Source of the DNA: Rachicladosporium sp. CCFEE 5018
Lineage: Eukaryota > Ascomycota > Dothideomycetes > Cladosporiales > Cladosporiaceae
Assembly: GCA_002077045.2 (NCBI GenBank)
Contig: KZ111147.1
Coordinates: forward strand, 877,674-941,673
Reading direction: 5' to 3'
DNA: 64,000 nucleotides
In this document: one piece after another, positions 20,881 through 31,887 of the stretch
How positions within the stretch are numbered: the first letter of the stretch is position 1
Layout: every line of letters starts with the position of its first letter
The notes under the pieces: model-generated
What the model was told of the DNA's origin: nothing
What the model saw: only the letters and a program-made list of their open reading frames with translations
Databases searched by the model: none
Position numbers and translations under genes: made by a program

Positions 20881-21252
20881 GCTTCTGACGAGCTCGAACC
20901 GAAGTTCACCCTTTAGACCTTCTTGTACATACTGGTTGCGCTCGCAAAGCCCGACACGCTCCTCTGTTCCTACACGTGTGCACAGTGTCGATGTCCCAGC
21001 ATTGGACTCCTGACGAGACGCAAATGGACGGGATGCGAATGGCACTTAACGCTCCACTCTCGCAAAGCCAGCAGTTCGCTGGCGCAGCACGGTCTCCGCA
21101 GCCGGGTGAAGGAAGCACTGCCAACGCTATGGGCATCCGGAGAAGCCAAGATAGGTTTACGCAGCCAGATCAGCAGTTATTGCGATTGTCTTTGTCCATT
21201 TAACCCCTAGACTCCTCCTCGACAGGGTGGGCATCATTCTTACTCCACTGCT
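20881..21252. other. Convergent intergenic with one doubtful 70-codon frame (copy A)
   Basis: An ATG frame at 20991-21203 (MSQHWTPDETQMDG...) is Gln/Ser-rich and uninterrupted, but copy B loses one base after 60106 and changes frame. I see no splice or family evidence, so it is not called as a gene. Confidence 0.5.
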
Positions 21253-22092
21253 TTATGACAGGTTCACGACTTCGATGGTCGTTTCGACATTGCCTGCTCG
21301 TTGATTAGCAGGCAATTCGCTAGTAGCTCTACTGGAGTACTAGCGTACCTTTGGTAGCGCGACTATACGGGCAAACCTCCTTAGCCTTCTCTATAACCTT
21401 GTTGAGGTCACTGTCGGATAGTCCTCTTACGGATACCTAGCTCCACTTGTCAGCATCAGCCCCTCATGTACTTCCATGTCTCCTATGGCCGATTTCGCTA
21501 ACGACACTACTATCAGCGCAGCCACAGCAGTCATTAGTGTAATGCGCTGCCCACGAGAGGCTGAGAGGATTGGTATCACCGCTTCGTATTCGGACTCTCC
21601 GCTGCCATACGCATCCGTTCTAATGCGGGCGCACTCGTAGCAGCAGAGGGTGAGTGCCCAGCTCGGGGGAGGCGTGATTGGGAGCACCCGCTACGGCCAA
21701 CGCACCTTCATGTCGACCCTGATCCCCATATCTAAGCCCTTCATATCTCCCACCAAGTGCACCACACTCTCCACAATACTATCGTCCTGCTTCTTCGGCA
21801 TTGTGATGTTCAATCTCATCGCACTTGCGTTCATAGCGCTCTGGAAGCACGCTCCATAGCCTGCTGCGAAAAGCTCTTCAGGGTTGGTCTTGCCTTTGTC
21901 TCCCGGCCCACCAAGCGCTTTCGCCATGGTAAGTTCTACATCGAGGTTCTCGCCATGGACGACGCCAGTGCGGGCTCCCTTTACGGTCGCGCGAGCCGAG
22001 TACAATATGGGTGCTGTTGCGGAGTTCAGGGCACGGCGCTGGACGGGGAGAGAGGAGCGAAGCAGCGGGCGGAGAATGGTAAGGGTAGGCAT
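21253..22092 (-). CDS. Ohr/OsmC-family peroxiredoxin (copy A)
   Basis: Organic hydroperoxide resistance (Ohr) proteins reduce lipid and organic peroxides with two cysteines; the family is of bacterial origin and is found in many fungi. Model complement(join(21253..21293, 21349..21436, 21706..22092)), 171 aa. The reactive Cys is C82 (FAAGYGACFQSAM) and the second is C151 (EVCPYSRATKG). The Arg of KGARTG and the Glu of NPEELF are the usual catalytic partners. The first 25 residues (Leu/Arg/Ser-rich, no acid) look like a mitochondrial presequence. The first intron is long (269 nt); the second has a CTAATC branch site. The upstream open frame has no ATG, so 22092 is the start. Confidence 0.88.
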
Positions 22093-22571
22093 GGTTGAGG
22101 TCAGAGAGGGAGATTCGAAGAGCTGAATACTATTGAGGGGAATCCGAGGAGAGAGCAAAGTACAATGAGACGCAGTATAAGCCTACCTCTGGAAATGACT
22201 CCGCTAATCGACTCAATGGAATGAGAGCTACCTTCGTAGGTCATGACGTAAAAACGGCAGCGAGAGTTTGGATGGTACCTGCAGATGGATCTAGATCCTC
22301 TCATCGAGGTGGATCTGGGTATGCCTTCTCGAATTCATGACTGCTTTGCGGTGAAGTGTTCGCAGGGTGTAAGGTATACAGAGACGGACGCAGCCTGAGA
22401 GGTTCTCGTCGGAGGACGGGATCATGACCACAGGTCTTGGCAATTGACATGGCGCAATCAACCGTGAGGGACGTGACTGGCGCGTTTCTGGATGCAAGAA
22501 TGTAATCATGAGTATTGCCTATCTATACAAGGTCGCATTCGAGGGTATCTTAATTGTTTCATCTTAGTCAT
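22093..22571. other. Intergenic, no gene seen (copy A)
   Basis: Ohr promoter side and 3' flank of the MINDY-like gene. About 97-98% the same as copy B by eye. Confidence 0.55.
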
Positions 22572-23224
22572 TCACATGACGCTACACCTTTCCTCCGCTT
22601 CTTGCACGGTGCCTTTCTGCGGCGGATGCGGCCGCGCGCCAGGACCACCTCCCATACCGCCTCCCGGCGCGACGCTACCGAAAGCTCCCGGCACACCTTG
22701 GCTAGTTCGCCTGCCTCTCCCAGCAGACGGTCTCCTACCATGTACCTGTGAGCCGGCAATGCTCCCAGTCTGCTGATGCTGCAGTGTCGGCCCAGGTCCA
22801 AAGCCCGGCTGTTGCTGCTGTCTTCGTAGCGCATCATAAGCATTCAAAGGGTTCCCCTGCGCTACAGGCGCCGGGGTGGTACCATCTTCCCTGTACGGCC
22901 TATCAACACGACTCTGTGCATAGCTTGGTGGCGCTTCCGGGTCTCCGGGAGCAGTGGGGCGAGTGACTCCAGGCCTTACGCCGCCAGCAGAAGGCACGCG
23001 GCCGGCACCTCGTCGAGGCGGTATGGTGGGTGGACCTGATGTAGATTCTCGCGAGAGGAATTGCTCCGATAACTCTGCTTCACGACGACGCTGGGCTTCG
23101 GCTTGGCGATGGGAGGACTCTTCCTCTTCTTGTAGTTGGAGCGCAAGGGCAAGATCGTGATCTTCTTGCTCTGATGGAGAAAGCACATGCGATTGTTGCC
23201 GTGATGAATCTCGGAAGGAGGTCG
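22572..23224 (-). CDS. MINDY-type deubiquitinase, C-terminal part only (copy A, cut by gap)
   Basis: Only about the last 217 residues are present; the catalytic domain would lie to the right, where the 100-N gap begins. What is seen matches copy B: a ubiquitin-binding-like helix DHDLALALQLQEEEE, a Pro/Gly/Arg-rich linker, and the C-terminus CSVM, a CaaX-type prenylation signal. Copy B shows that at least 569 further residues are missing here. No lesion is visible in the part present, so I read it as truncated by the assembly and not as a pseudogene. Confidence 0.88.
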
Positions 23225-23324
23225 NNNNNNNNNNNNNNNNNNNNNNNNNNNNNNNNNNNNNNNNNNNNNNNNNNNNNNNNNNNNNNNNNNNNNNNNNNNN
23301 NNNNNNNNNNNNNNNNNNNNNNNN
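23225..23324. other. Assembly gap (100 N)
   Basis: Exactly 100 Ns, the usual placeholder for a gap of unknown length. Two genes run into it from opposite sides: the MINDY-like gene needs at least about 1.7 kb more, and the sterol desaturase needs roughly 0.65 kb more if of normal length. The true distance, if the join is right, is therefore at least about 2.3 kb. Confidence 0.95.
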
Positions 23325-23776
23325 TGAGGTATTTGGGGTGGTTGAAGGTTGTTTTGTCGAAGACGAAGATGTAGCTTAGGGTTGCGCAGGTGAAGTAGAT
23401 TAGAGAGCCGAAGAGCCTGGGGTTCCTGTTAGTTGAGAGGTCGTTGTCTAGATTTGGAAGAGCGATCCCACCATGTGATCATATACAAGCTCACGAATTG
23501 GCGATATATGCTGTCCCGATCCCATTGGCTCTGATATGCGTATTGACTCGGTTGTACGCTCAAGTATTGGCTCGCTGGCTCGAACTGCCATGTACTCCTC
23601 GACCCGCCCAGCCCGCCGAGCTGTTGTGCATAGGTCTCATTATCGTAGCCCTTAAAGCCAGCGGCCAACGTGCTGACAGGATTGAAGACCGAGAATGAGG
23701 TTGGCGCACTTGGTAGGACTGTGGCGTAGAGTCGATCGAAGAAGAATGTATCCGCAAGCTCGAGAACGACGTCCAT
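23325..23776 (-). CDS. ERG3: C-5 sterol desaturase, N-terminal part (cut by gap)
   Basis: ERG3 introduces the C5-6 double bond of ergosterol in the ER. Model complement(join(<23325..23416, 23472..23776)); about 132 residues are visible. The start MDVVLELADTFFFDRLYATVLP and the block QFEPASQYLSVQPSQYAYQSQW, then IYRQFVSLYMITW, are typical of fungal Erg3. The intron (ATG|GTGGGA, branch AACTAAC, CCCCAG) joins to LFGSLIYFTCATLSYIFVFDKTTFNHPKYL, the first membrane segment of the family. The histidine-box catalytic region should follow and is lost in the gap. No second copy exists in the window. Confidence 0.88.
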
Positions 23777-24417
23777 GGTGCAGGTATTGGTTGCCCGCAA
23801 GCTTATCCAGATGCTATGTGGTCTGCCCGCGATTGCGGTGAGGTGTGATCGTGCTGTCGCTGTTACTTGTCGTCTCTCCCAATGGTACAAGCTGTAGACC
23901 AATCTTAAGATCCTAGTGTCGCGATTCTCCCAAGTTGATGCGATATGCACAGGAAAGACTCCAGAACGCCGTGAACGCCTCCCAGGTATGAGCTTATTAA
24001 CATACCGAGCTCCACACAAAACCGTACGACTTCGAGCACAATTTGAAGTGGGTCCTGCATCTGCAGCGCCATGCAGGGTCTGCCATGCGACTTCCGATTC
24101 GCTGAGATAAATGATTAAGCTTCTTCGCCTGGAGAAACGTGCCAGCGGAGTTCACTCCCCTGCAGGATCTGATAACGATGAGCGAGGCATGATAATCGAT
24201 GTCTGTTGTAGCACGGCTGTCACACGAGAGGCATCATCGTTCTCATAGCAGCTGCTGTACTTTCGCTACATGTCTACACTCGTTCGCCGTTGCTCCCCAG
24301 CATCAGTATCGTGACTCGCCCGCTCGCTCAGCGTACGCCATGCCGTCGCCACTACGCTATGCCAAACTCCCGCTCCCAAACACATAGCATCTCATCATGA
24401 ATCCCAGAGCACCAAGC
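23777..24417. other. Intergenic, no gene seen
   Basis: ERG3 upstream region and 3' flank of the SUMO ligase gene. Short frames only. Confidence 0.55.
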
Positions 24418-26604
24418 TCATGGATACCTCTCCCGCCACCCCTGGCCATTGCTCGCGCTCGCACTCCCACTCGCACTACCGCTAGCACCCGATCCATTGT
24501 AGGGCAATCTCAGCCCTCCATTCGCTTGCTGTCCACTAGCGCTCCCACGCCCAGGATTCCAAGCAGGCCTGAATCCCATGGCCGGAGGCGTCGTCTGATC
24601 CGCAAACCCATTGTACGCCTCACTATCCTGCCTCCCTGGACTAGCGCTAGGTCTCGGTGGCGCACCGAAGGCCGTGGAGCTAGGACTGGGTCCGCCGAAA
24701 GTCCCGGGTTGCGCGGGGGGCGACATGGACATGTCGACGTTGAATCCGGTAGGCGTGCGGGGTGGCTGGGGTGGCGCATGGAAGGAGGAGGTAGACGTAG
24801 ATCGTTGCGCGGGCTCAGCGGGGCGCTGCGCGAAGATCGAGGGTCGTGGCAGTTCTGGAGTTGGAGCGGAAGTGGCGTACGATCGTGAGCTTAGTAGCGG
24901 CGCCGAATTGCTCGTCTGGACCCGCTTGGCAGGTCGAGGCGGCTCATCTTCGTCCGATAGTGTGAGGTCGATCACAGCCGATGGTCTCTTCTGCCCCGCG
25001 ACTCGCTGGGCAGAGGCAACAGACTGGGCGACGCTTGGCTCACGAGACGACAGTGGCGGGGTGTTTAGATTTGGCTGACCGAACGGTGGCTCGCCCCAGC
25101 TGGTCGGAAAGTTGGGTTTCGCGGTTGGTCCATTTGGGGTGTCGTCCAAGTTTATGATCGAATCATCGTCGAAGTCATCATCGTATGATGCTCGCTTTTC
25201 GCCACGTGCTTGATTACTCTTCCCCTTGTCTTCGTCGTCTTCTTCCACCCGCCAGGTGCCGTCTGGCTCAATGGTGACTTGCTCGATGGATGACGCCGTG
25301 GTTGATAAGATCTCCTCAAAGTACTTGTCCACGCACAAGCTCTCGAAGCTGACCATCTTGCTGCAGATTGGGCAGCTCCAGGTCGGTGCTTGCTCCTGCA
25401 GTAGCATGAAGTACCCTCCATCAAAGCACTGATTGTGATGACACACTGTCGAGCGAATGGGTATCCTGATCCGCGTCGTCAACACAGGATCCTTGAGCGA
25501 CATCTTCGAACTCATCGCCGCGATGTCAGGGTCAGCATTCGCCTGCTTCATCTCATCAATAACCTTCTGCTTCGATATCACTCTTGCGGTCCTAATGCGT
25601 TGTGTGAGTTCCTCGGCAGTCCGAGATTTGACCAGATGTACCGTGAAGGCGTAGCGTTTTGAAGTCAGTGCATAGCATATAGACAGCTGATTTCCATACC
25701 CTGCCACCTTGCGCACCCAGTCGGTGATGTCTGCAGGCTTCGTTGAACCAGGCTTGTTTTTCAGCCCCTTTGAAGTTGCCCTTAACATCATCGCTGTTGA
25801 GCTTCACCTCAAGCTGGTTCGGGAAGGCGATGTCGAGGCGTGACCAGGCGGCTATGTCGGATGTTTGACCGCAGTAGATGAGTAGTCTCATGCTGGAGTC
25901 TTCCTTCAGTCGCCGAGCTTGCTCGTCTGACAGCGTAATATTCACGCGAACAGTGTGTCGGTTCTGCGGCATCTCTGCACCTGCTTCAGCATCTCGTAAG
26001 TGGGTCACTAGAAGGGGTGAAGGAAATGGCGTATCTACCTGGAAGATCTTGCTGTCTGAGTATGACGTCTTGGAACTCGTAGAATGGACTGGCCTTGAAC
26101 TCCACTGTCCAGTCGTCAGTGCGCTCTCGTACATGTAAACGATCATACTTCACTCACTCCGTGCTGCTGGTGGTCTTGCGCCACCAGGCGCCATGCCGTG
26201 CGATGCGCTGGTGGTCGATGTGGAAGCTCCAGGTGGCGGAGCAGCACCCTGATTTCTGACGCGGTAGTACAGCTTATCCAGTCCAACGGGGTCGCCCTTC
26301 TGCACGAAGCTGTCCGCCACTGCATACACAGAATGTCAGCCCATGGTCCGATATACCTGTGGTGAAGTCGGATCGCAATCTGAGATCGCGACCAGTTGCC
26401 TGATGACTACCCCACATCTTCCCATTCAATCGGGAGGGATATCGCCTTACCATCGATCACTCGTTGCTGCAGTATGGCCTTTGTCCCCGATACTTGCTGG
26501 CCATAGGCTTTGCAAATGTCCTTCAATATGGGGTTGAGCAGCTGTTTGATGTGGGCCTCTACGCTGCGCCTTTTCTCAATCATCTGATGTCCCCCGGACG
26601 CCAT
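24418..26604 (-). CDS. SIZ1: SIZ/PIAS SUMO E3 ligase with a 1-nt frameshift
   Basis: Transfers SUMO from Ubc9 to nuclear substrates. Model complement(join(24418..25980, 26039..26104, 26158..26319, 26451..26604)). SAP domain at about residues 15-50 (HIKQLLNPILKDICKAYG), PINIT domain from about 106 (MEFKASPFYEFQDVILRQQDLP...), SP-RING with C307, H309, C312, C330 and C333 (VCHHNQC ... WSCPIC), and a SUMO-interacting motif VIDLTLSDEDE. The tail is long and Pro/Ser/Gly-rich. The exon sum is one base over a multiple of three. The frame changes inside the PINIT domain at the CCCC run 25765-25768 (GGGG on the coding strand), where the protein should read GNFKGLKNKPG. Everything else is intact, giving 647 aa, so a sequencing indel is likely. 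Confidence 0.85.
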
Positions 26605-27460
26605 GCTCTTGTTCGCGCGCAAGGCGCAGTATAGGTGGTGGTGTCGTCAGTCGTGGAAGATGGCGGTTGGCTTTCGATTGCGGAGATGTTTGTGTCGCTG
26701 CGGTGACTTGGTGTTGGCTAAAACCCTATTTGCACAACGATTCCTTCGCCGGTGATATCACGAGGAAGGCACGACTGAGGGTGTGGGTTGGTGAGTGATG
26801 CGGCAGTAGTGAGGATGCACGGCAAGGCTTTCTTGTGCACATGCTCACGTTGTCTGCTCAGCGCGAAGTCCCAGCAGCCTCAGCACAGCATATACCTTAT
26901 ACATGAAAGCATGTGAAAGCACGATGCGCCTGCTGTTTGCACCTGCCGCGTCGTCTACACTATATCATGATCCGTGACTTCACAATCGACGGCTGCAGTC
27001 CAGACCTCGCCAAGGCATGATGTTGGAAGATCGAGGTGCATAATCGTTATCGAGCTAGCGCGTCCCATTCGATCGGGTCTTTGCCTTCTTTGCCTGACAG
27101 CTCACCTGCGCATTCGCAAGATGCATTTTGGTCTAAGCTGCAGCAATTCTTTGTCTCACGAATTATCACACATTATGTACCGCAAGCTCGCCTACAATCG
27201 CAAAATCAGAAGGGTATCGCGCTCTCTGTGATATACCACTCCAGCCACCTCTTCCATCTCCAACGCTTTGACTACGCACACCCCTTTTAGTTCTATGCCA
27301 GATCCTGTCATATATCATCCAGTACCCTCGGTTCCGACCTGCCCCATCCTGTACAATCTGAGGCCCATTCAAGTTCCGAACCCGTGGAAAACCACCAGAT
27401 ACGTGCCACCTTAGTACCGTCGCCCATGCGATTCGAGAATCCAGTCCCAGCAGCCCTTCA
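26605..27460. other. Intergenic, no gene seen
   Basis: 856 nt: SIZ/PIAS promoter side and the 3' flank of the TM7S3-like gene. Low information; the open frames have no family signal or splice partners. Confidence 0.55.
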
Positions 27461-30400
27461 TCAACTCTCGTTAGCCTTCCTCTGCATCCTACGCATAGCC
27501 TCCCGATGCGCCTCATGCAGCGCTCCACTCCTCATAGCTCTGTCCATTCCCCGCTCCCTCCTGTCCCTCTCCTCTCGCTTCTTCGCTTCCCTCATCTCGG
27601 CAACTCGCCTGTCTTCGAGAAGCTGCAACCGCGCTTGCTCCTCGGCTATGTGCGCCTGCTGTACTTGTTGCGGCGACTGAGCGGGCTGTAGCGAGGACCG
27701 CCATTGCGACAGGCGTGCGGACTGCTTTATGGGGTTGACCGAGGTATGGCGGCTGGGCTGGTGGGAGTCGTAGATGACGGAGGAGTGCGGGTGGATGTTC
27801 GATGCAGACGTGGTGCGTTGTGGTGAGAGCGGGTTGGAAGTTCGGCGGACTGCGGAGCGGCGTTGGTTCAAAGTCAAATCATCTTCGTTTGTAGGGGAGG
27901 CGACACGACCAAGGAGATCTGGTGTCGGACCGCGGGAGAGTGCGGGCTCGGAAGGTGTCGTGATGTTGACGTGGGGGGACGAGCCGAGGACGTTGAAGGA
28001 TGTCGAAGTCGTGCGACGGACAAGGCGCTCGTTGCGTTGTTCCAGGAGGTTAGCGCTGCTCATTGCTGAAGGCGAGCGCGGGACGTTGTGCGGGTCATTT
28101 GCTGCAAGAAGGTCTTCAGCTATAGGCGACTCAATCACAGGCTGGTTGTGTAGTGGAGCGGAGCTGTTGCGCATGCTGAGGCCGGCGAGCTTCGAGCCGC
28201 GCGAGAGGCTGGCTGAGCTGCCGTGGCGATCGATGGACATCTGCGAGTCGCTGCGATTAAAGGCGTAGACCGGCGTAATGCTTTGCGAAGATGAGGCTCG
28301 CGACATGCTCGGCATGTACTTGTTCAGCTTACTCGGCTTCCTCCCTAGTGTCTCCGAATCCTTGCGTGCAAGCGTCGGTGGCGGTACTGGTACGGCCGTC
28401 GACTGCTGGAGATCCTTTACATCCACAGGTCTGGCAACTTCCACTGGCGCACTGTGATCGACTTGTACACCAGGCTGATCTTGCTCTGGTGCTTCTTCAA
28501 TCTCAGGCGTGTCGGCATCAGCGATGTGCTTCGCCCACTCGTTTGTACGGTAGGTCATTGCGATCTTCGAGAACTTCGGAGGTAGTTCATCTACTGCGCT
28601 TGCCGATACTGATGCCTTATCCGATCCGACTGCCAATATCGGCTCCTTTGCGTCGGACCCATGTGGTGCAACTAGTGACTGCTTGCGTGGCCGCGGGACT
28701 GCCATGTCGACCGGTGAGATGGGGCCGTCAAGGGCCGTAGGAGGGCGTTCGAGTGCCTCGTCATCGTCGTCCTCCTCTAAAGCTTCACCGGCGTCCGCAC
28801 GCCAAGACGATCGTCTCGAGTGGTCATCACGCTCAGCTGAGTGAGCTGGCATCAATCCTTCCGAATCGAAAGCAACGCCATTCAGTGAGGGCACCTTTGA
28901 TTGGCGGTAAGTTGACAGCGCGTCCAGATCTGGTCGATCGTCCGCAGTCGCAGCTATTGAGGACGCTCGGTCAGCATCTCGCGCATCAGGTGCAGTGCGA
29001 TTGTGCTCGATGAGCCTCTGGAGAGACAGCGGCTGCACGACGGGCGCACCAGCCTCGGACGTCGCTGTGGCTTTTTCTTCTACTGCTCTCGATCTGACCG
29101 ATCCTTCGGCCTCGCCTACAGGCTCTCCGTCGGTCTCATTAGGAAGTCGGAATGGCAGTGGCACCACCAAAGGCGCTCCTGGTGCGAATCCGGCTGTCGA
29201 AGAATTGGCGGTAAATGCATGGTCGTGGGTCGCTACAGACGCGATGCTGTTGCGCTTGGTCGAGTGTTGGGAAACCATCCCGTCCCCTTCACCAATCAGA
29301 CCATCTCGCGACTCGCCAGCGGGTCGCTGTACATGTGCACTGCCACTCTGACGAAGTCCAGCGATGCCTGATAGCCGCTTACTGAATCGATTGGACTGCC
29401 TCCGCGGCACATCGGCCATCTCAATCGCATCGACATCGGTCTCGCCGTTCTTGTCGCAGGTCACAACGGACGACCCTACACCGGAGTCTGTGTTTGCGCG
29501 TGCTACCGATTTCTCGCCGTACACCGCCTCCCACTCCCTCCTGTCTCGCTCATTGTTGGTTTCGACTTCACGGCCAACAGCGTGCTCGAGCTCGTCTCGA
29601 CTCTCCTCATCACGCATCCGCTCGAGCTCTCGCTTGCTCCGGTGCTCCTTGACGACTTTCCAGATTCTGAATTGTGACATCAAGCCGAAGAGGAAGACAA
29701 CTATGGTACACGCTATCTCTACCCGTATACCACGTGTGATGGGGTATGTATTTGTGTTCAGCGGAAATTCGGAGTCGTTAAGATCTGTAACGGGTCAGCT
29801 GCCTGTACTACTGTCTCACTCATCTGCACTTACTCCACAGGTATAGCCAGAATTCCTTCAGTCCAGCTCGGCTGAAGCAGTCCACTCCCAGTATTGTGAT
29901 CATGGCTCCAGCGAATGCCGTGCAAGCTATCAGGCCATACGTCCGAGTGTACTGCGAGAACGACAGGGAGAAGCAGACCAGGCAAAGAACGCCAATTAGT
30001 ATGCCACGTCCAGCGGTAGATTGGATGATTCCACCAGGCGTGAGCACGAGCAGCCACATTGCCAGGCAGAACCCTCCAAGTAGACAACCCAGCCCGTCGG
30101 TGATCTCTTTGAAAACCACTGACACTGATCCCAAGATCACACCCGTCAACAGCGCAGCGACAAAGTAGGCGCCCTGCACTGCATCGCTCACTGGCGGGTT
30201 CATAACATATATGATCAGGACTGTAACCGCCAGACTGGCCAGCAGGGCCGTAGAGAGGAAGACCTGGAGCCAGTCATGCTTGATGCCGATCAAGCAGAGC
30301 GCCACACCAGCCAAGATCAGGAAAGCTCCTGCGAGTCCTATAGCTGGCGTGATCTTCGGCTCGATGGGCAATTGGTCTCCAGCCGCAGTGGTCGCGTTCG

Positions 30401-30764
30401 CCGCCACGGCATCTGTGGGTGTTGCGGTCGATGCCGATGATGCAAGCGATGTCGACTGGAACAGCGCGCTCGAGCTAGCGATATCGCTTGCAGTGCTCGG
30501 CGCCGAAGTCGAAATAGCATCGCCGGTCGATCGCGCGCTCGACGAAGCTGCGCTTGCTGCACTCGAGTCTGTAGCTGAGGAGCCGCTACTCTGCGAACTC
30601 GGTTGGGTAGAAGTGCCTCCGGTCGTCGTCTGCGTTGCGGATTGTGTCGATGTCGCATCTACGTTTGTTGTACCCTGCCGCCGTTGCCAGACTTCCTTGC
30701 CTGTGATGCCCTGCGCGCATAGTACCGCAGTGACTAGAGTCGTGGTGACATTCGAGAGCCGCAT
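27461..30764 (-). CDS. TM7S3/TM198-like (DUF4203) membrane protein
   Basis: Function unknown; fungal relatives are predicted plasma or vacuolar membrane proteins. Model complement(join(27461..29784, 29834..30764)), 1084 aa. A signal peptide (MRLSNVTTTLVTAVLCAQGITG) is followed by a Ser/Thr/Ala-rich, mucin-like ectodomain up to about residue 130 that should be O-mannosylated. About seven close-packed hydrophobic helices follow (starting ITPAIGLAGAFLILAGVALC; the last is IACTIVVFLFGLMSQF, encoded after the intron). A cytosolic tail of about 720 residues is Ser/Arg/Asp-rich with a coiled-coil-like Arg/Glu C-terminus (EEQARLQLLEDRRVAEMREAKK). The intron is 49 nt. The tail is open throughout, with no lesion. 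Confidence 0.85.
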
Positions 30765-31887
30765 GTTGCGCGCCTATGAAACGTCGTGCCGCGTGTGTAG
30801 ACAGGACCGAGAAACGCCTCTTCTTTCACCCGCATCACAGATCCTTGAGCTATCGCATCAACTCCAATCAAACTCGATTTCGGAGATTTCCCCAGTCAAT
30901 CCGTAATGTCCAAAGAAGCCGACAGAAGTCAAGGAAGATGCATGTGAGGGAGGGTACGGAAGGAACGCGTTCGTGGTCTGACCGACAGATCAACCTTACC
31001 ATTATCGACATGCCACTGCCGGCGCCCATGCGCGCGCAGAGGGCTGGGTTCACGCGCCGTTGGACCACCAACCGCGTCCTGCGGGTATACCATCGGAGAA
31101 GGGTCCTGACGACCAACCACACAGCACAACGGTGCATGCACGAACTCAAAGCAAAGCACCCCAGAAGTCAAATAACTTTCCGAGCGTCGCGAGATTGCAC
31201 CGCGCAATTCGCGCAACACGCATTGCCCTCTGCCCGCGGTGGTGGAGCCACTGGTCGGGAGTCACAGTCTGTTTCGAGAATGTTGTCAGCATTGGGCTTC
31301 TTTGGTCCCTTTGTTAATCTCAGTATCCGAGGACCAAGCGCCTGCGTGCCGGCAAATCACTCGGACGAATTCTCCGAAGGTGATGTGATAGGCTGTGCAT
31401 GCACCTGCATCCGAGATCTTCGAACGCGGAGTTGAGGTTGGCTGCAGCTCATCCTTTGTGCGCCGCATGAGCGAACTCGTAGTATTCTCTGGCTATGAAT
31501 CTCTCGAGTACACACCATCATCATCCTCGTATAAGGCGAATGGTTTCTGTTGCACGAGTCGCCCATCTGCCCCTGATGTCGCGATGCCAGCCACCCGTGA
31601 AAACGGTTCGCCTGGCAATAGCGTGATCAAGCGAGATGAAGTGTTGTTAGGCTCGAAAACGGCGAACTGGGTGCCGAGCGGCCCGGACTCCACTGGCTGC
31701 TTTCAGGGCTGGCAGGCTGGGCAAGTCAACTGTACATGTATCCTGCCATTGTTGAGGCCAATACGGTATGCCACGAACACGTCACCAGAATAAGTGACGT
31801 GGACGACCAACAGAGTCAATGTGATATTGATGTGATCAGAAGAGTGCTGTGACTTGTCGCGGCGGGATTGTATCGCTAGAAACAGTG
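30765..31887. other. Intergenic, no supported gene
   Basis: 1.1 kb between two minus-strand genes. A 66-codon minus frame ending at 31493 (PLGTQFAVFEPNNTSSRLITLLPGE is cut here to its first part: PLGTQFAVFEPNNTSS) reads somewhat like protein but has no ATG start and no splice partner that I can find. A 132-codon plus frame overlaps it. Neither is called. Confidence 0.45.

Larger units (their letters stand above)
1..23224. repeat. Copy A of a >=23.2-kb duplicated block
   Basis: This segment is matched gene for gene, in the same orientation, by 39056-62291. The offset is 39055 at the left edge, 39074 at LYS9, 39089 at SES1, 39079 at HSF1 and 39067 at ORC6 and MINDY, so the copies differ only by small indels. 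Exon structure is conserved in all 14 complete genes. The left limit lies outside the window and the right limit is an assembly gap. Divergence is uneven: near-identical tracts alternate with stretches above 10% different. Confidence 0.97.

Noticed and set aside
30211..30906. 231-codon plus-strand frame opposite the TM7S3-like gene
   Set aside because: It is the antisense shadow of the Ser/Thr/Ala-rich ectodomain, whose codon bias leaves the other strand open.
31395..31793. Possible gene in the 1.1-kb intergene
   Set aside because: Two overlapping short frames on opposite strands, no clear ATG on the minus one, no homology I recognise.
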